From the NCBI RefSeq assembly GCF_003086295.3, contig NC_092038.1, positions 132,917,132 to 132,981,131 of the forward strand: a DNA stretch of 64,000 nucleotides, read 5' to 3'. Below are positions 9,801 to 20,742 of this stretch, piece by piece; within the stretch, counting starts at the first letter, position 1, and each line of letters starts with the position of its first letter. The notes beneath the pieces were generated by a model, which ran no database searches, was not told the DNA's origin, and worked only from the letters and a program-made list of their open reading frames with translations. The stretch is from Arachis hypogaea (Eukaryota > Streptophyta > Magnoliopsida > Fabales > Fabaceae). Both the position numbers and the translations under genes were made by a program.

Positions 9801-12271
9801 AGATGTTCATAGATGACCACACCTGTGCAAGAGAGACCAAAAACATACTAGCTAATAGGAAGTGGCTAGCGTGCAAATTGGTGAAGAAGCTAAGAAAATA
9901 TCCGAATTTGAGACACTTCAAGGCTGCACAATATTTTAAGACAAAATGTGATTTAGATTTAAACAAGTCTTCACTGACCAGGGCCTTAGGAGATGCTAGA
10001 TCTATTATGTACGGTGATGCTGCTGCCCAATATAGCATGGCGAGGGATTATGGGCTAACACTGCTAAAGAGCAATCCAGACTCCACTGTCACAGTTGATG
10101 TTATACCTCAGCCCAACCCTGATGATGATCCAATATTTGAGAAGATGTATGTTTGTTTGGAGGGATGTAAAAAAGGATTTCTGGCTGGTTGTAGACCCCT
10201 CATAGGCTTGGATGGAGCTTTTCAGAAGACACGACATGGTGGTCAGATCCCGTCTGCTATTGGCCAAGATGCAAACAACCATATATATGTGATTGCCTAT
10301 GCAATTGTCCTTGTTGAGAACATTGAGAACTGGAGGTGGTTCTTGGAATTACTTCATCAAGACTTGGGGGATTATAAGAAGAACAAGCTGTGTTTTATCT
10401 TAGATATGCAGAAGGTATGCAATATTTGTTGTCTTTATTGGTTGTTACTTATTAGTTATTACTTATCAAGTGTGAATCTATTGTTACTTATTAGTTGTTA
10501 CCATAGGTTGTGCTTGAACACGTCGTTTATAAACTGGGCTGCTGTTTATACATGCTAAATAATGTCCTGGGCTGATGTTTATACATGCTGCATAATGTCC
10601 TGTTTGTATGTAACAGTGCTGTTTAGGGACTAGTTTGATGTCACTTACATAAGTTTAGGGACTAGTTTGATGTCACTTATAAAAGTGTAGGGACTATTTT
10701 GGTACTCGAAAACAAGTGTCTAAAAACTTTTTTTTTACCTCAAATAGGGCCTTATAAATGCAGTTAAGGAGGTTTTTTCAGATATCCATCACAGATTCTG
10801 TGTTTGGCATTCGTGGAAGAACTTTAATAAGTAATGGAAGGATCTCCAGCTTAGAGGGTTACTGTGGGATTGTGCAAGGTGTACTAGCCAAGATGGATTC
10901 CTTGAAATCATAAAAAAGATTGAGAGGGTTAATAAGGAGGCCTGTGAGCATTTGAACAAGTGGCCTAGAGACTCTTGGAGCCGGGCATTCTTCAGTAATG
11001 CACTTAAAATAGACAACATCTGCAACAATGCGTGTGAAGTCTTCAACTCCAGGATCAAGGATACTAGAGCTAAGCCTATTATCACGCTCTTGGAAGAAGT
11101 CAAGATGTATGCAATGAGGTCGATAGCTAGGAACAAGGTCAAGCTTAATTCAAAGACTGGAATTCTACCTCCTATACAGCGCAACAGGTTAGAAAAGATA
11201 CAGAAGGAATAAAAAATTGGGTCCCGATGTAGTCTGGTGACGCAGACTATGAGAAGTTCGAAGTTCATGGGTGGCCAACCAACATGGTTGTGGACTTGGG
11301 AAAGAGGCTCTGCACATGTGATTTCTGGCAATTGAGTGGTAATATTTTTTAAATTCTTTGTTTTAATCTTATTATCATTATCAGCCTTTGTTGTTAGCTT
11401 ACTGCTGTTTAGGGATGCCATATATGCATGCGTGTGCTGCACTGGTAAGGGCTGGTAAGAGACCGAAGGAGTTTTGTCATGAGTGGTTGACCATGGAAGC
11501 ATATAATAACACATATGCCTTCCATATCAATCCAATTCCAGGTCAAGCACTATGGAAAAAGTCACCATATAACATACCACAAGCGCCAAAATTTAGAAAC
11601 AAGCCAGGACCACTTAAGAAAAAAAGAAGAAAGGATGCAGATGAGGAGCCAAGTGGGAGTAAAAAGCAGAAGACCAAGATGAAAAGAATTTATAAAAAAG
11701 GTCGATGTCGTTATTGTGGCGAAGCAGGACACATAGAAAGAAACTGTCCAAAGAGAGCTGCTGATGAAGAGGCTGTTGCAGCTGCAGAGGTTGCCGCTGC
11801 ACAACCCACTGCTGCTAATGGTGGTGAAGGTCAGGCCAACTCTGCTGCCCCTGTCCCACAAGCCCCAACTGAAATCAATCTTGACCTAAGTGAACCACCT
11901 TTGTCAGCAACTGATGACTCTCAACAGGTTCACAAACTTAGATGACTTTGAATTTATTATATTCATATCCTTACCTAGTTTACTAACTATCTTACATGTT
12001 TTCGCTGATAGGTTTTACCCTCGCCGGTTAGGCCACCAAAGCTCCCTTTAAAAAAAAGTTCTCCAAGCATCATGAAAAAATAACTTCAAGGAGTAGCAAT
12101 CCACCAGCAATCACCCCACCTGCTACTACCCCACCAGGAAGCAGTCAACCAGCAAGGAATTCCCCACCTAACTCTATGAAAGTTGCAACACAGGGGATTG
12201 CTACTAGGCTTGCAAAGTTTATGAAGTTTGTGCCCAACCCTGGATTCAAGGCACCCAGACACAAAAAATAA
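6842..12271 (+). pseudogene. MuDR/MULE transposase pseudogene
   Basis: Domains in order: N-terminal PB1-like MULE domain (6842-7015, MGDPLITIIFYHGESF); continuation WLVPHRPL (stop) TGLRV...VIHVYYEY (7032-7260); break by an insertion (about 7266-8690); Pro-rich then Ser/Asp-rich acidic region (8690-9560); MuDR DNA-binding region and MULE catalytic domain with RPLIGLDGAF (first Asp) and FILDMQK (second Asp) near 10190-10413; intron about 10414-10747; catalytic domain continues with IHHRFCVWHSW and NACEVFNSR; SWIM region CTCDFW...MPYMHAC (one expected Cys is Tyr); CCHC zinc knuckle CRYCGEAGHIERNC (11708-11749); 3' exon ending FKAPRHKK-stop. Lesions: stops at about 7053, 9275, 9752, 10830 and 11230, and a frameshift near 11210. 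Most stops are explicable by C-to-T or G-to-A changes. Clearly inactive. Confidence 0.85.
7266..8690. mobile_element. Unclassified repeat inserted in the MULE transposase gene
   Basis: Transposase coding similarity ends at about 7265 and resumes at about 8690 with a Pro-rich segment, so roughly 1.4 kb interrupts the gene. It begins near GTGCACCAGGTCGTACCAAG, contains several GGCGCCA(C/A) words at 8228-8345 and the block TTGGAAAGCTCTGAAAGTTG, and has no transposase or reverse transcriptase. It resembles high-copy non-coding retroelement-type sequence I associate with peanut; that is memory, not evidence. I found no clear LTRs or TSD, so the borders are rough. Confidence 0.5.
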
Positions 12272-12700
12272 AGATTAGGATGATTGTGTTTAGGGACACA
12301 TGGTGTCTTTGTGTATCTATTTTACTAAAGTTTTTTACCATGTATGCTTTCTTAAACGTTGTCCTATTGTTGGGGATTTTAGTATTTGAAACTTATGAGG
12401 TCAATATGTTAACAACTTTGATATACTTGGTGTTTTGGCTCTATAAGGCCTTTTTTGGATGAAACATTACCAATATGAATTATGACTTTCTTGAATTGAG
12501 TTTTGTCAGCTTTTTGGCTATATTTTGTCCTTTGTTACATAATTAAGAGTAATTCAAACCCTGTCCATTTCCATTTCCATTTCATTGAACAGAAGTGCAG
12601 GAACAGAAGTATGCATACAATCAAACACTTTAATTTGCATTTCTTTCAAACAAAAGGACAGGAACAAGTACATGAACAACATATGCATATAACATGTATG

Positions 12701-13239
12701 TCATTTATTTTTTGCTAGATACAGTTGACCATATTGTCTATCCAACTTTAACACAAGAACACCAACTACAATCAGCAGCATGAACACAAACATCAAATCC
12801 CCCCATTTTTAGAACCATAATTTCAGCCTCTAATCTACCAAATTTCCAAGCAATCTTCATCTTTCACTCTTCATTATCAACTGAATGTCTTGTTCTATCA
12901 TCACATGATATGACATCTTCTTCCAAATCTTTATCAACCCACAAAAACAATCCATACCATTTCTTACCTACAGTCTGCACAGCCAAGAAAATTGAATCAA
13001 CAAATTTTATATCCATAAATACAGCAATCAACAACAATAATACTTACATTGTAGTTTGGGCAACCCAAGAACGGTCTCCTTCGATTAGAATCTGTCCCTG
13101 ACCACCGCAGCACTGGTCTCGACCCGCAACCACACCATTCTGGCAAACGCGATTCTCTATTTCTATTCATTCTCCTCATGATGCTTCCAAATGATCGTGG
13201 ATTGTTCGAGCTCCCAGCTGCATTGCTTGCGCTTGCCAT
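12701..13239 (-). pseudogene. GRF-type zinc finger / membrane-anchor ORF carried by the MULE
   Basis: Exon 1 (13239-13048) encodes a GRF zinc finger: CGCGSRPVLRWSGTDSNRRR followed by FLGCPNYN. A GTAAGT donor follows; exon 2 starts at 12974 after CTGTGCAG and reads TVGKKWYGLFLWVDKDLEED, the expected continuation. A stop follows at 12866-12864, but the downstream sequence still reads KMKIAWKFGRLEAEIMVLKM (coiled-coil-like) and, one frame over after a run of six Gs, LMFVFMLLIVVGVLVLKL, a hydrophobic segment ending at a stop at 12701. So the original product was a GRF finger, linker, short coiled coil and one transmembrane helix. It lies inside the MULE, convergent with the transposase, starting about 160 bp from the right TIR. 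The family is common in legume genomes; its role is unknown. Confidence 0.65.
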
Positions 13240-13400
13240 AACCGTCGGGCTTCAAAGATGGAGAAGACAAGAACAGAAAACCGAAGAGAAAAGAAGAGAG
13301 TGAGCACTTTGGGCTTCAAAATTGGGGATTAGGGTTTTAAGTTGAATTAAGGGAACAAATTGATTCGGGACAGTTTACTCTGCCACAGCAGCTAGCCGTA

Positions 13401-13563
13401 GTAATGCCCACGTGTCACGAAGGATGCCAACTCAGCTTTCTGGTAGCGCTAGATGGACAGAATGTGCCGGAAGGACAAGTCTGAGTCCCGGAATGCAACT
13501 TCAGAGATGAATACGGGTAACTTTTAAATTAAGGGACTACTATAAGGTTTGAGTGCAACTTCA
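13401..13563 (-). repeat. MULE right terminal inverted repeat
   Basis: Inverted partner of 5463-5641, lacking about 14 outermost bases. It is followed almost immediately by the second copy of the CACTA-end direct repeat. Confidence 0.85.
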
Positions 13564-13573
13564 GGTGATGAAT

Positions 13574-13836
13574 TTACTGTCAATGTTACCCTCGGAATTG
13601 TTGTTTCGACGGTAATATTTTAAGGTGATGAATTTACTGCCAAATTTGACGATAAATCCGACAGAAAATTCGCCGTTAATGTCTGACACTAAATTCAACA
13701 ATCTCAACCTTTTTCTTGTAATCACATACACTAACTAGATTAAGATCAACTATGCCATAATTTCATTACGTTAATTAATTAATCAGAAATAATCCATGAT
13801 GAAGATTCTTAATTAATACATACATGTATGGATTGA
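13574..13836 (+). repeat. Direct repeat, right copy, abutting the MULE
   Basis: Second copy of 5187-5457: CACTA end with TTTTTCTTGTAATCACATAC, then the same host flank through CATGTATGGATTGAT. Homology stops at about 13836. Confidence 0.85.
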
Positions 13837-13921
13837 TGGATGTATACTATAAAGTGAAGTTCATGAAACCAAGTTCCATAATGTACGCTGAAATACATAA
13901 TAAATATATTATAGGAAAAGT

Positions 13922-14074
13922 TTAGGGGTCAGCAGCTTTATTAAATTTTGGCCAACATGTAATCAGCAAAGAAAAGTGAGCTATTGGATGAAATCTCACA
14001 TCAATCTCACACCATTAGAATCATCATTGATGGCTACTTGATGGCTACAAATCACAAAAATTGTTGGCCCCTAA
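13922..14074. mobile_element. Short MITE-like element (about 153 bp)
   Basis: Ends TTAGGGGTCAGCAGCTTT and, reversed, TTAGGGGCCAACAATTTT form an imperfect terminal inverted repeat of about 18 bp around a short non-coding core. A TSD could not be identified with confidence, so the superfamily is left open. Confidence 0.55.
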
Positions 14075-14183
14075 CACCCATCTATATTATATTCTCTATG
14101 TGCTGATGGGCAAACAATTTTTCAAACCGAATAAAAATGGTCATATATATCAAGCGTCATGGATGAAATTAAAATTTCTAAAA

Positions 14184-15643
14184 GGGTTAAGTATTTTTTT
14201 CATCCCTAAGGTCTGAGGCTATAATCAAAATCATCCCCGACTTTTTTTTGTTATTAAAATCATCCTCAACGTTACAAAACGTTATAAAATTGTCTTTTTG
14301 TCCATAAACAATATTTTTTGGACAAATTTATCCTTAAACAAAAATGGAAAAACCCTCCCTACCCTTACCACTAACCTCCATCATTATCACCATTGCTACA
14401 CATCTCATCCTCCCTTTCTTTATTACCATCACCTCTGCCACCATAACCATCACCACTTCCACCATAACCACCATATCTATGATTTTAAAATCATTCTTAC
14501 TGCTAAACATACACAAGTCTAGATCTCTTGGAGTACAAATAATATATCTAAATTTGGCTAACGGATGATTTTAGTAAACTATTACAAGAATTTTCATCTC
14601 TAAAATCTTTAACAACACATTAGAAAAGAAATTTATAAAACTACTAACCAAAAAACAATATAAAAATTAAAAATAGAAGTAATAAAAGAAAGTTATTATG
14701 GTTTTGCTGTCTCTTATGTTGAGAAGTGATTTTTTTGTGCCTCAGGACCAGCAGAGCGCTTTAAAAGCAAAAGGGCCAAACTTCCAATTCCCAAATAGAT
14801 GAAACATCTATAACAATGCGTCACATAAGAACCAAAATCTATTCCTACAATGCATTGCCACCCACTTCCATGACTCTTGTCAAATTCCTACAACATACAA
14901 CATCATATAAAAATCATAAATGTCAAAAACATTATTATTAAGCTAATAACAAGGTAATAATTGTAATTAATTTCACCAAATGATTCAAATTCAAATCGAA
15001 TTTTTCTGGGCACAAACCAATCCTCCACATGCATCGCTATAGGTTGATTCCAACACCAATTTCTCAAGAACAGAGCACCCATCAAAAAGCATCACTATAT
15101 ACTCATGGCACCCAAACAAAAACCTATTCCCAACATGCAGCACCTTCAGCGAAGGGAGCCCCGAATTCCGTCGACTAAGTGTCGCACGTTCTCCGGACCT
15201 CATCGCCGGCGACGATGACAACCACCACAACGAACGGAATTTCGAGCACCTCGTTATCCTGCGCAATCTAAGCGCCCGACTCCGACCTGTTGCCATCCCC
15301 CTGATGAAGCAACTCTGACATCTACTCGTAGTAGAAGGCCGCCCTCTTCTTCGCCGTCACCTCCCTCTTCCTTTCCTTTTCTTTTTTCTCCCTCTTTTAT
15401 TTTTTTTCATTTCAATTTGTCAGTTTTAGGTGCAGTGGGAAGGGGTGGGGTAATGGGTGGGTGGGATTGAGGTAATTAGTAATAATAGGAAAATGATATT
15501 TATGTCATTTCAAAAATTATTATGTTCAAAAGAATGATTTTATAACGTTTTGTAACGTTGATGATGATTTTAATAACAAAAAAAGATTGAAGACAATTTT
15601 AATTTTAGTCTCAGACTTTAGGGACGAAAAAAATACTTAATCC
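14184..15643. mobile_element. Pack-MULE-like non-autonomous Mutator element (1.46 kb)
   Basis: The left end GGGTTAAGTATTTTTTTCAT and the reversed right end GGATTAAGTATTTTTTTCGT start TIRs of about 130 bp (14184-14330 and 15525-15643) sharing CCCTAA(A)G(G)TCTGAG and the block ACGTTACAAAACGTTATAAA. Flanks TTTCTAAAA (14175-14183) and TTTTTAAAA (15644-15652) form a 9-bp TSD with one mismatch, the Mutator length. There is no transposase inside. Instead there is a GC-richer stretch (about 14990-15370) with an F-box/LRR-like coding fragment on the minus strand, unlike the AT-rich surroundings. Confidence 0.75.
14903..15296 (-). pseudogene. Captured F-box/FBD/LRR-like gene fragment
   Basis: On the minus strand the segment reads LPSLKVLHVGN ... 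LFDGCSVLEKLVLESTYSDA followed by CGGLVCAQ, which resembles the LRR part of plant F-box/FBD proteins (SLKxLxL ... LLSGCPVLExLxL). The part before LPSLKVL is Arg/Ser-rich with no clear F-box, so it may be frameshifted or non-coding. The matching frame ends at 14991; another frame (15085-14903) carries related-looking sequence, suggesting a frameshift. It sits between the TIRs of the 14184-15643 element and is probably captured host sequence. Family assignment is by eye and moderate. Confidence 0.5.
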
Positions 15644-15652
15644 TTTTTAAAA

Positions 15653-16700
15653 TGCATTTATATACATGGTTGTGCAAGGGCCATGGCCATGGATGACTCG
15701 GTCCTTAACATTTTGCTTTAATTGGTGATTAGCTAGCAGCCTCAACACAAAAGTTAAGCAAGAAATAAGTGAGCAATTTTCTTGGCATTCAACAATAGAA
15801 TAAAATATTTTTTAAGTTTTAACTGAAAATCCCATATGTTGAATGCACAAATAATGGATCATGAATCATCATTTTTTCAATACATGGTTTTGGAGTAATA
15901 CACGACTTTTTTAAGGTCAACATTCAACATGACAACATTTCAAATTAGCTATAATCTTATTAGCAAAATAATTAAAAAAAAATTAATTATACACAACCCA
16001 TTTAAGTATGAAGAGAGAGAGAGAAAAAAAAAAAAAGCGCGCACACACATTTATTGCTCTGTTTTATCTGATTTTGCATATAAAATAAGGTGGAGACGTG
16101 GAGTGGTGGTGTAAATAATAATAAAGTAAATTCACATTTTTAGTTAAAATATGAAAAAATTATAATATGATATAAAAAATATATATTAAAAATATGTAAA
16201 AGATATATAATTAATTTAGCAACTAATTCTTTATATGCAGATAGTATTTTTGGTAATCTTATTAGTATTGTGATATCGAATTTATAAATGAAAAGAAATA
16301 TAAAAGAAGAGTAATAATATTGGTGTGAGTAGTTGGTGCGTTATTATGGAATGCGTTAGGTGTTGGACCTAAAATTGTGCGAACCAATGCTAATGGCCGA
16401 TGCCCAATGGGGCCTCCATGGTTACCCGCCAAAATCATCCAGCAAAACGACAAACCACTACACAACACAGTAAATGTGGGGCCCACCATAATTCTCACTT
16501 TCTTCACCGTAAATACGGTTATTGAGTCTGTTACGATTTTTTCAAAATCCTGAGCATGGTTTGTTTCAAATAAATACAATGAGTACTTTTATGTAGTATT
16601 TAATTTTACTGTTATATTTTTTTTGGATGACTATTTTACTGTTATATTTAAATTGAAAAAAGCTTACTCTATGAAAGTTATATGAAATAATTAAAAATAT
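15653..16700. other. Non-coding AT-rich spacer before the BOI gene
   Basis: No gene recognised. It includes a purine run near 16010-16035, AT-rich repeat-like sequence at 16130-16230, a more GC-rich patch at 16320-16500 without a supportable coding frame, and a tiny retroposon-tail insertion at 16603-16649. Confidence 0.6.
16603..16649 (-). repeat. Poly(A)-tail-only retroposon footprint with 17-bp TSD
   Basis: ATTTTACTGTTATATTT occurs at 16603-16619 and again at 16633-16649. Between them are only 13 bases that read AGTCATCC then A's on the minus strand. This looks like an extremely 5'-truncated retroposon. Similar insertions occur at 20743-20798 and 38167-38212. Confidence 0.6.
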
Positions 16701-17762
16701 ATCACTGATTGATATCTTGAAATCAAAATTCAGTAGCAAATTAGAAAGCAGTTTGCGTAAGCATTTGAATAAGCATAATAATAATAATAATAATTTTGTA
16801 GATTTTGCAGTATCAGATTGTGTTCTCTTGCGTCCACTCCCACCCCACTTAGCTTTATTCTCTCTATTCCCCTTCTTATTCTCATCATCATCATCTTCTT
16901 CATCTTCATCTCTCTCTCCTTGTCACTAGTCACTACTGCAGGGTTCTTATCTGATGCTCTGGAACTTACCAACTCCATACTTAACTTAATTAATTAATTT
17001 ATTTTCATCTTCTAATTTTTCGTGGCTTCTCTTATTACAAGGCATTTAAGGTATTATTTCTTTTATTCCAATGCTTGTTGATTCTTCTTTATCGATTTTG
17101 TGATTCAAGCGTCTTATCTTGTGTTACAGCTGTTAGCTACTAGCATTGTGTTTTCGTCGGAGACATCCAAGGTAACCTTCTATTTTGCTCTTCATGCGTG
17201 TTTTTTTTTGTGTCTTCGTTCATCAATTGCTTGTGGATCATCATAGAACTGGGTCAAACTTTGCTAGATTAACTTGATCCTCATGAACCTTTTGGTTTTG
17301 GAAGATTCTAGAACAGTTTTATTATTATTATTATTGTTATGAAAAAAGATGATGGTCTACTTTTGAATGGTTCAGGAGTTCTCTATATTTTGTAGAGTAA
17401 ACATCACCACTTTAGAGGAAATTGTGTACATTCTTTTATTTTTGTTTGAACAAATAGATTCACTGCTTTTGTTATATGTAGGCATGAATTATCATCAGAA
17501 CTTGCTCCCTAAACCTAGAGTCCCTTGTGACAAAACTGATAAAATTATACTTCATTAGAACCACCAGTTCCCTTAACCCTCTTAACTTTCAAGCATTTAT
17601 ATCTTAAATTGTTGTGCTCATTTTTTTCTTAAAATTGTTGATGATGGTGTGTTTCATCATGTTAGCTTTGCATATTTTGCGACTTTGATGTTAATTGATC
17701 TTCTTTCTTACATGTAGATATTTCTTACTAGTTCAGGATACACAAGTGCTTTTCCAAGGATA

Positions 17763-20220
17763 ATGTTGGGGCGCAAAAATGTCTTGGATGAGGCTCGATT
17801 TCAGTATCAAACCAATGAAGCAAATCAACTGCAGTTGTTTGGGAATAGTGAGTTTTCGCCTTCCTTTTGTCACGGAATAATGGAATTTCACATTGAATGC
17901 TTTATCATTTTAGATATGGTTGTTACATAGGGAGCTCTTTCTTGTTTGTTGGAGTTTGTTTGCCAGCTGCCACTGCTTGTTCACTAGTAATGGTGATGTT
18001 ACTTGTTATAACTTTTTATTTGCCTGGAATTGGATTCTTTTACATGTGCTGTGTAACAACCGGCATTGAGAGTAAAATAGAAGAATGAAAGAGTAATCAG
18101 TAATAGAAGACAAAACTGCGCTCCTTTTGCCTGATATTTGTGGACATGACGGGGCCATCTTTTTTTCTGGAAAAGGGATGGAGTGACAGATTCTGGGTTA
18201 TGACGTTTTTCTGTGTTGAATGTTTTTGCTTATGTGCATTTCATATGGATCTTGATGCTCTGGGAGATGGACCATATATCATATAGTACACACCAATTTC
18301 TGCACCTTTCATGCATTCTTATAGAACTGGTTCAGACGATAGCAAGAAACCAAAGAAAATATGTACAATTGCTGAAGGAATTCATAGAGTCAGGATATCA
18401 GAGATCCCTCGGTATCCTTAGTTCCCAAGTTCCTATATACTCAACATATGCCCTCTGCTCCGTATAACTTCTTATGTACATTTATCTTACCAATAATCTA
18501 ACCTAGTCCCTATGTACAAAGTCCCATTTGTCAGGGCTCCATCCTTTTCACATCCTTTCCCTTTTCATAACATTTGAATTGGCCTCACTTGAATGATTTT
18601 ACATCTTACTGGCAAAGATAAAAATTACCATTTTTTGTACATCATGTTACTTGCTGTGTAGTTCCTTTAATTCATTTTTCATAGTCTCAAACCGATGAAT
18701 ATGTGACATATCTTGCAGTACAAGCTGGATGCAATATTGACCCTGTTAGTTACGTTGGAAATGAGTATCTCAGCTCCATGTTTCGATCTAATAAACGAAG
18801 CAGAGCAGCAGAAGATATATCAAAGCAGCAAAAGCTTCAGATTTCCTTAAATTACAATGTCTGTCAGGACAAAGCTGATCGATTGGCAAATAGTCCAAAT
18901 CCAAATCAAGTGTCAACAGGATTGAGGCTTTCTTATGATGATGATGAGCGCAATTCTTCTGTTACTTCTGCTAGTGGTAGCATGACTGCCGCATCTTCAA
19001 TCATATTATCCCTTGGTGACAATTTCAGAACCGAGCTTGATAGGCAGCAAGAAGAGCTGGACCAGTATATTCAGCTACAGGTAGAGTGTCACTATAGCTC
19101 TTCATTATGTTATTTTGCCCTATAAAAATGCTGAAGAGCCTGAAATATTTAAATTGCAAGAATGATGAGGCATGTGGTTCGTTCTCGGAAGATTGAGTCA
19201 GTCCTACATCTATATTTCAACCAACAACCACCATGAAGTTTTTCTGGTCAAGTAGCATTTCTCTTTGTAATATTGTTTGTGAGAGGTCTAGCTTCTATTA
19301 TTGGTGCTACTTCTGTATGTCCATGCTTTCATCTTATGGTGGATACTTTTCCATTTTGCTTTATCATTTTTCTTCTGCTTTTCAGATAAACCATTATGCA
19401 GACTTCCTGGTAGAAATTTCTCCTTTTTATTGGTAGGCCTTTCATTGAGTAATTTATGAGTAGTTATTCTCCTTGTGAATTATTGCTTGTTGAACACCTC
19501 TCAAATGTTTAAATCATGGAGTAAGTCGTGGAAATTTTTTGAATGATTGCTTATGGGTTTTATCAATTTTATGTTTTCCTATTGCACTAAGATACAAAGA
19601 CATATGTTTCACTTTGATTGTGAATCATGGATTTGAGTCTAGTGCACTTTATAATGTTCTCTATGCAGAAGGACCAATTGTCAAAAGCAGTGAGAGATAT
19701 GAAACAAAAACACATGACCAGTGTCTTTAATGCCATTGAGAAAGGTGTTAGCAAGAAGCTAAGGGAAAAAGATGCAGAGATAGAGAACATTAACCAGAAA
19801 AACAGGGAACTAGCAGAGAGAATAAAACAAGTATCCATCGAAGCACAGAGCTGGCACTACAAAGCAAAGTATAATGAACAAGTTGTCAATGTATTAAGGA
19901 ACAATCTCCAGCAAGCAATTACACAAGGAGAGGAACAAGGAAAGGAAGGGTTCGGAGACAGTAGCGAAGTTGACGATGCCACCTCATATATCGATTTGAA
20001 TAGCTTGATCAGCAATCCAGGTGCACGAATGAAATCTACTTTGAAGGAGCACCAAGGCATAGAGAATCTGATGTGCAGAGCATGCAGGGCGAAGGAGGTT
20101 TCCATGTTGTTGATGCCTTGCAGACACTTATGCTTGTGTGACAACTGTGATAGATATATCAATGTTTGTCCTGTATGCCAATTGATGAAAACTCAAAGTG
20201 TCCAGGTGTATCTGTCTTAA
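17763..20220 (+). CDS. BOI-related RING-type E3 ubiquitin ligase
   Basis: Coding exons 17763-17847, 18719-19080 and 19669-20220 join in frame to about 332 residues. Likely 5'UTR exons end at 17050, run 17130-17171 and begin at 17718. The protein has a polar N-terminal half, a coiled-coil region (about 135-230, rich in Glu/Lys/Gln) and a C-terminal RING of the BOI kind at about 285-320: CRAC, PCRHLCLC, C, CPVC, ending VQVYLS. This architecture and length match Arabidopsis BOI and its BRG relatives, E3 ligases that dampen pathogen- and stress-triggered cell death and also act in gibberellin signalling. The start ATG follows a splice acceptor in the third UTR exon and begins MLGRKN. The Met-to-RING order and intact frames argue for a functional gene. 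The exact BOI/BRG paralogue cannot be assigned. Confidence 0.9.
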
Positions 20221-20742
20221 CTTGCAAAGGGTAAGTATTTAAAAGGGAAAAAAATTGGAATATGCATGGCTGTTCTTGTGTGACTTGTTTACCTAAGATG
20301 AATTATAAGTGAAGTTATTGCAAAATTTACATCCATAGAATATCAATATTCTCTTTTGAGATTTCCTTGTGTTAACAGCTTTCCTCCTTTTCCTGTAAAC
20401 TTTTCTATGGAGCATCTTTCCCCAGTGTGTTAATAATTGATGCATCATGAACACATGAAGATTGGGTGTAAATATTCTTTAAGCCCTGTTGTTGGTTGTA
20501 TAAGAAGGAACATTTGCTGCTCTATGTTAATAACTATACCGACTTTTGCATCATATTTGGCAAAATGGTTTTGATGAACTAGCTCTTGCCTACACTTTTC
20601 TTATTGGAAGGATCCATTTCTCATGTTGTTTTTGTTATCTATTTTTCTTTTTTCCTTTTTTGGTCTCATGTTTTATTTAATACCGGTAGGTCTTATCCCA
20701 TGTACCAAACAAGACCTTAGTGTTATCACAATTTTCTTTTAT

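Larger units (their letters stand above)
5463..13563 (+). mobile_element. Large Mutator-like element (MULE), degenerate, with nested insertions
   Basis: Bounded by long terminal inverted repeats: 5463-5641 and 13401-13563 (reverse complement) match over about 165-175 bp, sharing blocks such as GACTTGTCCTTC, GGCACATTCTGTCCATCT and CATCCTTCGTGACACGTGGG. The right TIR lacks the outermost ~14 bases present on the left. Inside lie a MuDR-type transposase pseudogene (6842-12271), a hAT-like MITE (6062-6637), an unclassified insertion (about 7266-8690) and an antisense GRF-type zinc finger ORF (12701-13239). No normal 9-bp TSD is visible; instead about 260-270 bp is directly repeated on either side. 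Confidence 0.85.
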
